Shown piece after piece: positions 43,997-63,606 of a stretch of DNA of 64,000 nucleotides; within the stretch, counting starts at the first letter, position 1; every line of letters begins with the position of its first letter. The notes under the pieces were generated by a model. That model did no database searches. It had not been told where the DNA came from and saw only the letters and a list, made by a program, of their open reading frames with translations. The stretch is from Urophycis tenuis (taxonomy: Eukaryota > Chordata > Actinopteri > Gadiformes > Phycidae): positions 359,001-423,000 of the forward strand of contig JAXIVH010000006.1 of assembly GCA_036785325.1 (NCBI GenBank), in the 5' to 3' direction. A program made the position numbers and the translations under genes.

Positions 43997-44125
43997 AGTG
44001 GCGCCGTCGGCTGCCGCGGTGTGTTGGTGTTGGTGGGCGTTGTTCTCTTGCACCAATTGCACCAAATCAAGTGTCGTCCTACTTGGCAATAAACTTGATT
44101 CTGATTCTGATTCTGATCTCATCTC
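43997..44125 (+). mobile_element. LINE 3' tail with (GATTCT)n
   Basis: It ends cttggcaataaacttgattc followed by repeated tgattc, a tail typical of fish non-LTR elements. It is the same family as the minus-strand copy at 42575-42665. Confidence 0.6.
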
Positions 44126-44518
44126 TCTCTCTCATATATCTCATTTATATATCATATGTACAGTTTGGTCAAGGGAGCTGCATGCCCCTGACATGAAAAG
44201 GCTATACAGTTAACTTCAGGGCTATCAGATAACAGAGACGCAAAATAGACACATACACAGAACAGTGGCACACATAGATGACACTTGCATGACGCAACTA
44301 ACAGAGACATATTAATTAATAGCAAGATATGTGAGAGATACACATGCAGTGTCGATTGTCGAGTGTCTAGCCCAGAGGTAGAAAATGTTCAAACAAGGAC
44401 ATTGATAATTTACATGATGATACATAGCACAAAATTGGAAACATCTCAGTAGAGTTGGAATAAAAGTAGAATTTGCATGACAAATCGTGGGTGTATGAAA
44501 AGAATGATCCACTCCTAA

Positions 44519-44532
44519 GCATTAGGTGGCAG
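44519..44532 (+). promoter_or_regulatory. Candidate CTCF-type motif upstream of fitm2
   Basis: gcattaggtggcag fits the core of the CTCF motif (AGRKGGCR), 74 bp upstream of the fitm2 start codon. Seen by eye only; a short match of this kind can occur by chance. Confidence 0.25.
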
Positions 44533-44605
44533 TAATGTTTATGTTGTCCACATGGTTTGAGAAGAAGACGTGCAGGGGTCAGAGTTGAACTTCCACACTG
44601 TCAAC

Positions 44606-45648
44606 ATGGCAGTTGGGGATGTCATTGTGGACAAGTTTGTATCCCTTTGGATGATATCGGCAGTGCGACAAAACGTTCATTGGTTTTTTCTGGCCATTTC
44701 ATTTCTTGGCTCTATTCTTAAAGAGTTACAACTCGTTCCGAACACGTATTTCAGCGGCACCAAAACATTCTTGAATGTGTAAGTTAAGAAACTACAATGC
44801 TAATATGTTCAGCTAACTGTCTTAACGTTGGTTATTGACTTGTCCTTTCTCGAGTCTTCGAGAAAGGACAAGTCTTTAAAATGTAATTCATCGTATTTTA
44901 CTGTTTTAATCTGCAGTGAAGATATAAAATATTGATCTTGATCATTGTTGGTAGGTGTGAAATTTGTATTTAGCATTAACATGTACAAATCACGCAGATA
45001 TGTGATTGTTAAATGAAGTGCTACTTTCTTCTCTTTAGGTACTTTGTGAAGTTGGGATGGGGATGGACTCTGCTACTGTTGACCCCCTTCCTTATTCTCT
45101 CCAATTCATCGATAAATAGGAACGTGTTCTTTCTCTTTCGACGGTTGCTCTCACTGGTCGTAGCAACAGCGTGTTGGTATGTCTGCACGGAGACATTTTT
45201 CTACATAGAAAATGTTACCGGTGCGTGTTTTGCCACGGATGCTATGGACGTCATCAGCAAAGACTTCCCATCTAAGATCACCTGTGTGAAGGCAGGCTTT
45301 CACTGGCATGGCTTCGACATCTCAGGGCACTCCTTTCTACTCCTCTATTCTGCTCTCTTCATAATGGAAGAAACTGCCCCAATGGCTTGCCTGAAGACAG
45401 CCAGTCTGTCCACACTGCCAAGAATAGTTCTCAATCTATTGTACATATCTCTAAATGTATTAATACTTGTTTGGATATTCATGTTTACATGTACCTCTGT
45501 CTACTTCCATGACCCATCTCACAAGTTAGTGGGGACTCTGTGTGCTATACTGGCCTGGCATCTGACATATCAAGTGTGGTATCTAAAACGATGGTCACCT
45601 GGACTCCCACCTCTCCGCCAGCTCAAACAACACAAACAACGAGCCTAA
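44606..45648 (+). CDS. fitm2: Fat storage-inducing transmembrane protein 2
   Basis: Two coding exons, 44606-44778 and 45039-45648, join in phase 2 (AAT GT|G TAC), giving 260 aa; human FITM2 is 262 aa and splits at the same LNVYFVK point. FITM2 is a multi-pass ER protein needed for lipid-droplet budding and has an acyl-CoA diphosphatase-type active site. The two key histidines are in HWHGFDISGHSFLL and in VYFHDPSHKLVG. Further family signatures are KLGWGWTLLLLTPF and the hydrophobic segments around residues 22-40, 62-80, 95-110, 155-175 and 195-215 (approximate). The intron carries a perfect 17-bp hairpin (44837-44874). The gene faces gdap1l1 tail to tail, about 2.95 kb away. A candidate poly(A) signal AATAAA is at 46520-46525, another at 47581-47586. 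Confidence 0.95.
44837..44874. repeat. Perfect 17-bp hairpin, 4-base loop
   Basis: The arms are 44837-44853 (gacttgtcctttctcga) and 44858-44874, loop gtct. It lies in the fitm2 intron, 59 bp after the donor. Confidence 0.92.
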
Positions 45649-48598
45649 TGTTAAAACACACTCTATGCATGACTACTTTTGCGCCATCCCAGAACCAGTA
45701 CCAAATACACAATTAAGGTAGTTTTAACAGCCTCACTAAGTCCTCCAGGTTACTGATGGCATGCTATGAAAAGTGTTGTTAGCATACACAAAGGTGGCTC
45801 TTTTAGGTGTAGGCTACTTGTTTTTTGCAGCCCATATGTGGGGGTCAGCAGATGTTCCTAAAATGACCATTTTAGATAAACGAAACACATTGTTTCTGCT
45901 GCTAATAGGCTATATGGATAAATTATTATGTTTTGCTTAACGTCTGCATTTTGGCATATAAAGGTGTGAGGAAGTAAAACAAATTAAATAGGTCCTCATG
46001 TGTGTTTTTAGACGCAAATGAGTATGAACTGTCTTTCGGTTAAGAACTAACTGTGCTAAGAATTAAACAAGGAACTTCACAATGGAAACCAGGTGTGACT
46101 TTCAGGGGTGCATGGGGTGGTGTTCAGTATGAACATAACTCATTCGTAGTGGCATGTTAATGTTGTGCTATCGCAAGTGGTTCAATGAAACAGTACCATT
46201 TCTATGTATCTTTTGTTATTTTTACCGGTTTGTTGAACTGTTCCTGTGTGTATGAGTATGCTTTTTTATCTCTTGAAGATCAACACTACCTTTTTATTTT
46301 TTATTGATAGGTATTGACAAAATTATGGTAGTTAAAATATGAGAGATATGCCATACCCAAATGAAAGAAGGTTGGTCAACCTTTGTGTGTGATAGTAGTG
46401 ATCTCTTATATTACGGTAAAAACAAGATGCCAGATTCCATTTTCATCATTTAATTTTGGTTTTTGATGGCAACTGAAGATGTTAAGGCTTGTGAACAAAA
46501 CATCATAAAAAGCACCATAAATAAATGCATATTTATAAATATAAAAAAATTAAAGTAAAAGATTTTAAAAAAAAAATACTATAGTGAGAAAAAATGGCCA
46601 CAACGTTTTTTTGTATGTGTGATCTATGAAATCGTCATCCAATCCTTAGGCAAGCTGATTTAAGAAGCACTAAACACCTCCCACCTAACCTGTCATTAAA
46701 GAACAAACAAACTGTACACAATTAAAGGCTGGTTATGTCATGAAATGTTCTGTTTCTTTCATTTCTAAAAATGTCATTTTTAAGACTTATGTATTGGCAG
46801 TTCCAAAAGCCAACATAAGGGAAGGCAGGGTGAAAATGTCACAAAAAATCAGGATCATTTTGTCATAACATGGAAGTTAACATTAAATTAGGCATATTGT
46901 GAGCCTACTAAAGAATTTGTACACCCGTTTTTCCTTCCCTAATGTTGGCTTTTGGAAATGCCAATACATAAGTCTTAAATTAGGCATATCGTGAGCCTAC
47001 TAAAGAATTTGTACACCCGTTTTTCCCTATCGTTTCTTACATGCATATTAAATCAAAATCCCTCTTTTCTGTTATTAATACCTCAAATAACTTATGTCTA
47101 AAATATAAAATGTAGTGTGGTTTGTGGTAATACATTTTGTTATACATTGTGGATTTGACCAAACATTTGCTGTGGTAAAATCTCTGTCTAAACCTGAGGG
47201 GGAAAAAAAGGCTTTTACGAGGAACTTTGATTATTAATTTTGTCAGATTTATTTCAGGTCAAAAAAATAAATTATGTGATTTACCTCACATAATAAGGAT
47301 CTATTACGGTAATTCAAGGGTAGCCATGATGAATCTTTTATAATTTTGTGTTCTTTTTTCTAACATTGGTTGTAACTGCTTGAACTTGTAACTAGTTGAA
47401 CACTAATTCCTCTTAAACCACACAATGTAAATGGTATCTACATTCCATGTGACTAATGAACTGTAAGCTATTTGAGTTTAAGACATGAGCTGTTGGGTCA
47501 TTGGATCTGTTGTGTTCATGTCTCCATAAGAGTTTAAGTTTCTGTACAGAAGACGGCATGAATCACTGTAAAACCAAAAGAATAAAGAACCCAAACATTA
47601 TAACTGGATAACTTTGAATACCGTGCAACAATGAATAGAACACCTGATCTGATTCATTGGCACCAATAAGGCGGGGGTGGAAAGATTGATGATCAAATCT
47701 GCTTTTCTTCAATGCTCACAAAAATGTACAGATAATTTGTAGATAAAACAAGTGAGACAAAATTAAAAATAAACTATGCCATTACATTTTAAAAGATTTG
47801 AACCCCAATGTCTTCATCCGCCTGGCAGCTGACTCTGATCCCACCTGTAATAAAGAAGCAGCACCCTAGACACACGCTGTCTAACACGTACCTCAATGGT
47901 GCTCTGTCAAAAGAAATGGGACCTCTGAGGATTTGTGCGTGTGTGTGTGTGTGTGTGTCGGGGGAATTGTTTTATGTGTAGGCTCTGTACAAATTGTGAA
48001 TTATGAATGATTCAGTCCTTAAGCTACACTGGCAGTTTCTGGCAAGAGTATTAGAAGCTTTTCAACATGTTGGTCTCCTGGCATTAGACCCGGTGAATCT
48101 CAATCAGTAGAGGATAACAAGTAGCCTATAGGCCCTATAGGGTGTGCACAAATAAGTAGTTACTATGGTCTAATAGTAGAGTGGCATGCTGAGGTCAAAT
48201 CAAACCAGTAATCGACATTAGTTTGTTTGGTGATAAAACCTCGTTACATTTAGTTTGAGCTTTCTCATGTGCTAAGATTATCAAGTTCGAGTTTATAATT
48301 TGGAATATAACTGGACATAATTGCATGCCTCCATCAAAAGCTAAAAGAGGCCACATAAATCATCTTCATTGGTGAGACCGGTAAGTCGCCAGAAATAAAC
48401 CCAGACAATGATGCCGCTAACCTGCAAAATGTGCTGTCTTTAATTCCTTATTCTGGAATGTTATATTCTTGGTTCACCCAGATACATAGTAGTGTTCTCT
48501 ATATAGATTCATAGGTTTCCTGCAGTCGTAAAACATTACAGAAAAAGTTCAAACATCACACAAATACACAGACGTTAAAACACAAGAACGGGCATTCA
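45649..48598. other. fitm2 / gdap1l1 convergent intergenic and 3' UTRs
   Basis: AT-rich sequence that should hold the 3' UTRs of both genes. It contains a paired inverted/direct repeat at 46781-47026 and a short (GT)n at 47938-47958. No additional gene was recognised. Confidence 0.55.
46781..47026. repeat. Interleaved inverted and direct repeats
   Basis: Bases 46781-46825 and 46933-46977 are reverse complements (45 bp, 2 mismatches). Bases 46883-46934 and 46975-47026 are direct repeats (52 bp, 1 mismatch: catattgtg/catatcgtg). The second direct copy starts at the end of the inverted arm. Confidence 0.9.
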
Positions 48599-56788
<8,190 letters not shown>

Positions 56789-56871
56789 GACAGAGCGTTT
56801 TGAACGTGCGAGAGAACCAGGGAGGTGGGAGAGAGATGGAGGGAGGGAGGGGGGAGGGAGGGACAGATTGG

Positions 56872-56995
<124 letters not shown>

Positions 56996-56999
56996 TCAG

Positions 57000-58324
57000 G
57001 ACCACCGACTGGGCATCGTCGATTCAAAGCATCCACGGTTCCGTTCTGGACAGCTCCAGTGCTGAAATTGGTTTCGACGTAAATAGCGTCTGTTTACGTG
57101 GGCATAGCACATACAGCGCAGTCCATATGCCGCGAGCTCATTTCTCACGCATGGGTTACCTTTCCACGATACATCACGTGATGAGGTAGTAGCCTCGCTC
57201 TATCGCTCGATCTAGCTATGTCTATGCCTGTATAGGCTAGATAAAATAATAAAAAAATAAACACATAAATGAAAATAAATAATAAGAAAAAATGTCTTTA
57301 GTATTTAATAAGCCTACGTAAAAATAACTTTGGCATCATCAACTCAATGGATTACAAAGAAGAAAGTGTTTTGAAGTGAATTGTGACTTTTATAAATTGC
57401 CGGTAGAGGGCGCAACATGAGCACACAGCTGAGTGAATTGCAGTAAAATGTTGATTGTTGTAACGTTTCTAGATTTAACGTCTACTAGTCATAATATAAT
57501 GATTTGGAAAAAAATATTTTTTTATGTAATTTAGCTAGTTTTGTGCCTGATTGACATACCTACATTTGATTTGATATGGCGTTTAACCCTCATATCAGGT
57601 AACAATGTCCCGGTTTACCTTGTTAAATAGGTTCAACAGCAGTATTAACAAACGGCCTCTGAGTAGTTCTGGAGATGGTATGCACGCCCATACCCTAAGT
57701 GGAAAGACTCTGGCAAAGCTCCTTGCAGAAAGGGGAGTAAGGATTGGGTTGTATTTTTGGAACGGTGTTTGTATGGACTGGTTGCCTTGTTAGGTCTGCT
57801 AAAATATTTCCAACACCACCAACTGTCAGGAGATAGCTGCGCCTGACTAGAGGGTGGCAGGGACAGAGAAGGGGGGGTACTCTGTCTGTCCATCTTGAAA
57901 GCCATGTAAGATCCATAGGCTTGCCAATATAGAACATGACCATATCCATTCACAAGAAAGCCGTGCACTGTTTTTAAAAGACAAGCGACAATTACAGATG
58001 TGTTCTGCAACAAATCGAAAAGGAGCAGCCTACATGAGTTATATCAACGAATCCACGAAGAGGACACTGGAGCAAAAGAGTAGAAGAAGTTGCGCGTTAA
58101 TAGACAAATTTAAGTTTGTGTAAAGCGTTTCAAGGAAGCCAGGTGCAGCGTGGGAATGTTTCCCCAATCCTCCCTAAAATAAGTTGTTTAATGAAGTCAG
58201 TGGTATAAATAATTTGTTTTGATGTCAGGCGAAGGTGATCTAAGATTGGCAGATTTTTATCTTTAGCGAGATAAAAGAAGACGGATCAACTTTGCAGTAG
58301 GTGAATTGCAGGCTGTCGTCAGGT
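57000..58324. other. Head-to-head gap between gdap1l1 and jph2
   Basis: About 1.3 kb that should carry both promoters. A TATA-like agataaaag is at 58269-58277, 48 bp before the jph2 ATG. A 62-codon frame at 57605-57793 (MSRFTLLNRFNSSINK...) has a mitochondrial-presequence-like start but no recognised family. No oser1 sequence was seen. Confidence 0.5.
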
Positions 58325-60871
58325 ATGAGTGGAGGTCGCTTTGAATTTGACGACGGAGGAGCTTTTTGTGGTGGTTGGGAGGGAGGCAAAGCTCACGGAC
58401 ATGGAATCTGCACCGGACCTAAAGGCCAGGGGGAATTCTCTGGCTCCTGGAATTACGGATTCGAAGTGGTGGGAGTGTACACCTGGCCGAGTGGGAACAC
58501 CTACGAGGGATACTGGTCACAGGGAAAACGACACGGCCTCGGGGTGGAAACCAAGGGACACTGGATTTACAGAGGTGAATGGACCCATGGCTTCAAAGGG
58601 AGGTACGGCTCGCGTTTGAGTGTTGGAAGTGGGGCCAAATACGAAGGGACGTGGAATAATGGACTTCAGGATGGATATGGCACCGAAACCTATGCTGATG
58701 GAGGTGAGAAGTGCAGCGATGATATGGTTGAGACGTGGGATTGAGGCATTCTAAGCGTTTTGTGTATATTTTATGATGCAACATTTGTTCAGATTATTTT
58801 GAGAGTAGGCCTACACTATAGTTATCACGTAGGCCTACTAATGGCACTCAAATGTTGCCATACAAGCCAGTACACTGAGCCTTCTAGACATGGCCATATT
58901 TTGGAGCGGCCACGCAGGGCACATGCTCCGTGGTTTCGGTCTTTTAGGCGAAAGTCATATCTAAGTAGAATATGACCAGTTGGGGCCCTAAAAGCAATAG
59001 TTTTATTGCTTTACCAGGAGGGCCCTAGATACGGTCCATCATTACCGGGGTGGCCCTAGCAATAGTCTTTTCTATCTTTACCAGGAAGGCCCTAGCTATG
59101 GTCCATCTTTACCAGGAGGGATACTAGGCCCGAGCTACGGTCCATGTTTACCAGGAAGGTCCTAGCCCTCTTATTTTTTACTTCATATTTGGAGGCCTCC
59201 CCACTCTGGCTCTTAGATCCAGCCTTGCTTCTGGACAGGTTTTCTGCATACCTTGACCACGTTACAAACCGTTGTCAGGACTTTTTTCAAACAAGAAAAA
59301 AAAAAATCTGCTGCTGTCAGGCAGACTATAATCTAAATTTAGAAGAAACTAAAGAAAGCTGTTATTCTTTTGCTCATAAAGGTTAAATAATTGTGTCAGA
59401 CTTGCATGACAAGCATTTAGTGCTAGAATGTGCTAAATGCAATTCAATAGTCCAATAGATCAATAGTAGAGGTATTTTGAGCACTTCCTCGTCTTACAAA
59501 GGCCTGTAGACCCTCAATGGCCTAGCCATCTGATACGAGCCAAGGTGTATACGGTGGTGAACGGGATAGCTTGTGAGAAGAAATTGTGACAAGTCCCAAG
59601 TGGGACAATTGCAAATGTGTCTCCAGCTGACTCATCAGCTCCAGGGCGCCTTGCGTTAAGGGGTGCAGCGAGGGGGGCTGGGGAGCGAGGGGGGCTGGGG
59701 AGCGCTGCTACCACCAGATATCCAGGGTAAATATAGCCCCAGCAACCCTGTGACCCTGTGGCCTTACACTTCTGGGTCTGGCACTCTTGAATTCACACAC
59801 GTGTCCATTCTGACCAGACAGGTTGTGTTGGTGTGGGGCATAAATACACGGGCCCTACATACTTGATGCCAGTGGCACTGAAGTCTTAATGTTGGGTTGG
59901 AAAAGCAAAATGAAAGACGTGAAAAAAATGGGAAAAAAAAACATTGAGAAGAAAGTGGAAAGAAAATAAATGGTAAATGTGTAACCAATGTGTAACCAAT
60001 GTGTAACCAATGTGTATCCAATGTGTAACCAATGTGTATCCAATGTGTATCCAATGTGATCCCAAGGAACCTTCCAGGGCCAGTTCACGGGGGGCATGCG
60101 GCACGGTTACGGCGTCCGCCAGAGCGTCCCGTTCGGCATGGCGGCGGTGGTGCGCTCCCCGCTCCGCACCTCTCTCACCTCCCTGCGCAGCGAGCACAGC
60201 AACGGGGCCATCCTGCAGCTGGACGTCCCAGTGATCAGCAAGGCCTCAGGGGAGGAGAGCCCCGCCCCCGCCCCGCTGGGGCCGTCCCGCGGGGGCTTCG
60301 CCCTCACCCTGCAGGTGGACCCTGATGCGGTCAAGCCCAAGAAGAAGGGCCTGTTCCACAGAGGTTCCCTGCTGGGCAAGTTGAAGAAGTCGGACTCTCG
60401 CACATCCCTGTCCAGCCAGAAGAGCAAGATCAGCTTCCTGAGGACCGAGTCGGCCCTCAGCTCCAATGCCAGCGATGCCAACTCCACCATCAGCACCGGA
60501 GACGACAGCCTGGCCGGCGCCGAGGACTTCCCTCCCGTGGAGGCGGACATCGACGCCACCACCACGGAGGTGTACATGGGCGAATGGAAGAACGACAAGC
60601 GCTCGGGGTACGGAATAAGTGAGCGTTCCAGCGGGCTGAAGTACGAGGGGGAGTGGCTTAACAACCAGAGGCATGGCTACGGATGCACCAGCTTCCCAGA
60701 GGGAGGGAAGGAGGAGGGCAAGTACCTCAACAACATGCTGGTCAAGGCCATGAAGAAGAGGGTGATCCAAATCAAAGGCACCAAGATCAAGCAGAAGGTG
60801 GAGCGGGCGGTGGAGGGTGCACAGAGAGCTGCCGCCATTGCCAAGCAGAAAGCTGAGATTGCGGCCTCCAG
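58325..60871 (+). CDS. jph2: Junctophilin-2, N-terminal part (cut by window edge)
   Basis: Junctophilins tether the plasma membrane/T-tubule to the sarcoplasmic reticulum in muscle. Exon 1 (58325-58703) and exon 2 (60067-60871) join in phase 1 and encode about 394 residues of a much longer protein. Exon 1 starts MSGGRFEFDDGGAFCGGWEG and holds the first MORN repeats (GKAHGHGICTGPKGQGEFSG, NTYEGYWSQGKRHGLGVETK, AKYEGTWNNGLQDGYGTETY). Exon 2 adds QFTGGMRHGYGVRQSV, the joining region, two more MORN repeats (VYMGEWKNDKRSGYGISERS, LKYEGEWLNNQRHGYG) and the start of the helical region (AQRAAAIAKQKAEIAAS). It ends at a gtaagg donor in phase 2. An in-frame ATG at 58301 exists, but MSGGRF is the conserved start. 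The later exons, with the membrane anchor, are outside the window. The exon-2 acceptor is unusual (see minisatellite). Confidence 0.95.
58980..59165. repeat. Diverged tandem repeat, about 40-60 bp period
   Basis: Four to five copies of ctttaccaggagggccctag with tacggtccat spacers, in jph2 intron 1. A 17-bp duplication (gcgaggggggctgggga) follows at 59668-59701. Confidence 0.7.
59976..60063. repeat. 11-bp minisatellite forming the jph2 exon-2 acceptor region
   Basis: Eight consecutive 11-base units, aatgtgtaacc or aatgtgtatcc; the last is aatgtgatccc and is followed by aag and the exon. Upstream of it the intron is purine-rich for another 60 bases, so no polypyrimidine tract is visible. Confidence 0.93.
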
Positions 60872-63370
60872 GTAAGGAAGGCAACAATGTACCTCAGACA
60901 ACTTGATGCTGTCTTATTAATATACCACAGCACAAGCAGCTATTTTAGTTGTAGCACATTTTACAGGCAATAGTCACAAATAAGTTATTGAAACACAATA
61001 ACTTATTTGTGACAATGGAACTAATTAAGGCAATCAGCACAGTGCATGTGTCTGCATATCAGATTTATCTTTGTTTGCTTTTCATAAAATAACAAAACCT
61101 TATCTCGTTATTTTATTGTCCAGTTTTTGGTTTTTGATTTGTGTTTGATAACAAGGAGGTAATACAGCACACACAATACAGGCACACTGTAATGTATTTG
61201 TTTTCTTTCTTCTACGTAGCTCATTTTAGGTATTTATAATTGATGACTGAGAGTGAATAACTTTGTAAAGGTATATTGTTATCACCTGATGAAATTCAGT
61301 ATGTTGCCATCTAAAATGGTGATTGTTGCCATTGAATGAATGAATGTTGAATGATGCCTTATAATTGTGATGCTATCTATGGTGCTTTGGTTACCCCTGG
61401 CTGTAGCCCTACATGTTTGAACATTGAGACTTTAGTGCAGTTGATGAGAGTCACTGAGGACATATATATATATATATAGTTAGATTGCCAAACCTTAAGT
61501 TATGGTTTAAAAGAGATGTTATGCAACTACAGCGGCAATCCATTTAAGCAGCACATGGAATGCAGTATGGTTTTACTCTTCACAGCGTTTCTGTGATGAC
61601 ACAAAGCTCTCAAACAGGAGGTGGTCTTGCTGTTGCCCACTCTACTTGATACAGACCAAGAATGGTGTTAAGCCAAGGAAAGTTTTAACCTTATGTTTTT
61701 GGGGTTTCTTAAGTCGCTATGAGAACCGACTAATTTGCCTTAGATTTCTCAATTGCATTTCAGAAAATGTTAACTGCCATCTTCATTGTAGAAGAGTGTT
61801 ATTGGCATTCTACTATAGCCTTTTTTCATAATTTAAAATGATTGCGTAGAAATAGAATATGCATGATATTAGCGAAGGATGTTTCCACAGTGCTCATTGT
61901 GACAGCGCTGTAGGCTGTCAAAACTGCTGGACACATTTCATTATTATACATTCTTTATCATTGAAGGCGACGTTGAAAGCTGTTTCATTAACATGTTAGT
62001 CATTCAGATGTTGGCACACAGCATCCTCTTCAGTGGTTGATTGATTGGTATGATTTTACATCAATTGGAAATCTCAGAGTATTTTATACCTTATTATCTC
62101 TGGTCTGGTCTTTCATTGATCCCAAAGCTGTGTGAAATCTGAAACGTGTGTTGTGGTTCTTCCTGTAATGTATTCCCACAGAATCCAATCACTTGTTCAA
62201 ACACCTACTTCTTTGTCTATGGCCTTACAAGGCCGTAGCATTTTTCCTCAACAATAATCCTTGGCACCTGCAATAAACTGAGTGTTTATAGTAAGTAAGG
62301 CTCGCAATGATGGACTACAGATCCCGTCCCAGCACAGATGGAATCTAAATATTTTTAACAGAAGGCTAAGCCGCATTATTAGAGTTATGAGCCAGTTATA
62401 CTTTTAAGAACGTCTCAATCTCATATGCATCATCTCAACTGACTGGCCTGCATAGCCTTCCATGGATAGGCAAGGGGTAGATCCAGGCTCTGGAGCAGGA
62501 GCTAAGAATGGAAATCATTAATACTACTACTTTAAACAGTGCCGCATTTGCAACTAACAAACCACAGTCCAGCCATTCCAGAATAAACACACACATGGTG
62601 CTGCAGCTGACTGATTCCCCATAACTCTTGTAAAGTGCTGTAAGGACGTTCAGTGGAATCCCTTATTATGCAAGACAACTCACACAAGTGGGCATTCTTT
62701 CCTGATGTGACCTGCAAGTGCACATCAGCTGTGTTTGGCCCGTCTTTAGTGGGCCCAGACAACTTGGATGAAGTCAAGAGTTAAAAATACCCAGACACAC
62801 CATCAGTGGAGCCAGACCAACCAGGGCAAGTTAACAAATGGTTCCCTGGTATCTGCTCCAGTAATGTTGTGTTGTAGGGGTGGGCTCAGTGTACTGGATG
62901 CTTGGGAGGGTCTGTGTGGTCGCCTATGCTGGGTGCAAATGACGCAGGGATGTGGCCCCCTTGTCACAGAGGAGCCCTGACTAAATATGGACAGGCCACA
63001 CTCGCTTGTATCACAATCACAGGAGAGCAGCTGATGTCCCCCCACTCCCATTGTCTTCTACATGAATCAAGTCTGTAGTCAAAGAAAGCCTGCGAGGCAC
63101 GTTTTCTATCCTCAATGAGCGACTGCTCTCACACTGTCTTTAGCACTCATAACCTTGCTAATTACTCCAGCTTTCTTCTGCTACACGGTTCATTTATCCC
63201 CCTCCTGTGATCTCTTCACTTGTGTGTGTGTGTGTATTTCAGAAGCAGTTGAGCACTTCAGCGTTGGAGCTTTCGTGGACTTTAGCAGCGAATGCACACC
63301 GCGGCAGTTACAGGTGTCAGACACTAGCCCACCTCTCGTCAGCAGCAGTGTCAAATGGTTCAGCAGATAT
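60872..63370. other. jph2: jph2 intron 2, up to the assembly gap
   Basis: AT-rich intronic sequence. It holds a perfect hairpin (60973-61013) and a short (TA)n at 61461-61478. An open stretch at 63240-63370 after a tttcag acceptor-like site has no similarity I recognise to the next junctophilin exon (expected to open T/S-S-H-A-K-A-K), so I do not call it an exon. Confidence 0.55.
60973..61013. repeat. Perfect 17-bp hairpin, 7-base loop
   Basis: The arms are 60973-60989 (gtcacaaataagttatt) and 60997-61013, loop gaaacac, about 100 bp after the jph2 exon-2 donor. Confidence 0.92.
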
Positions 63371-63570
63371 NNNNNNNNNNNNNNNNNNNNNNNNNNNNNN
63401 NNNNNNNNNNNNNNNNNNNNNNNNNNNNNNNNNNNNNNNNNNNNNNNNNNNNNNNNNNNNNNNNNNNNNNNNNNNNNNNNNNNNNNNNNNNNNNNNNNNN
63501 NNNNNNNNNNNNNNNNNNNNNNNNNNNNNNNNNNNNNNNNNNNNNNNNNNNNNNNNNNNNNNNNNNNNNN
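63371..63570. other. Assembly gap (200 N)
   Basis: Exactly 200 N followed directly by (AC)n (63571-63605), so the gap probably comes from an unresolved (CA)n array. Confidence 0.99.

Positions 63571-63605
<35 letters not shown>

Positions 63606-63606
<1 letters not shown>

Noticed and set aside
58301..58324. Upstream in-frame ATG of jph2
   Set aside because: It would add eight residues (MNCRLSSG) before the universally conserved MSGGRF start.
63240..63370. Next jph2 exon after a tttcag acceptor
   Set aside because: The translation does not resemble the conserved junctophilin sequence that should follow AEIAAS, and the stretch runs into the assembly gap.
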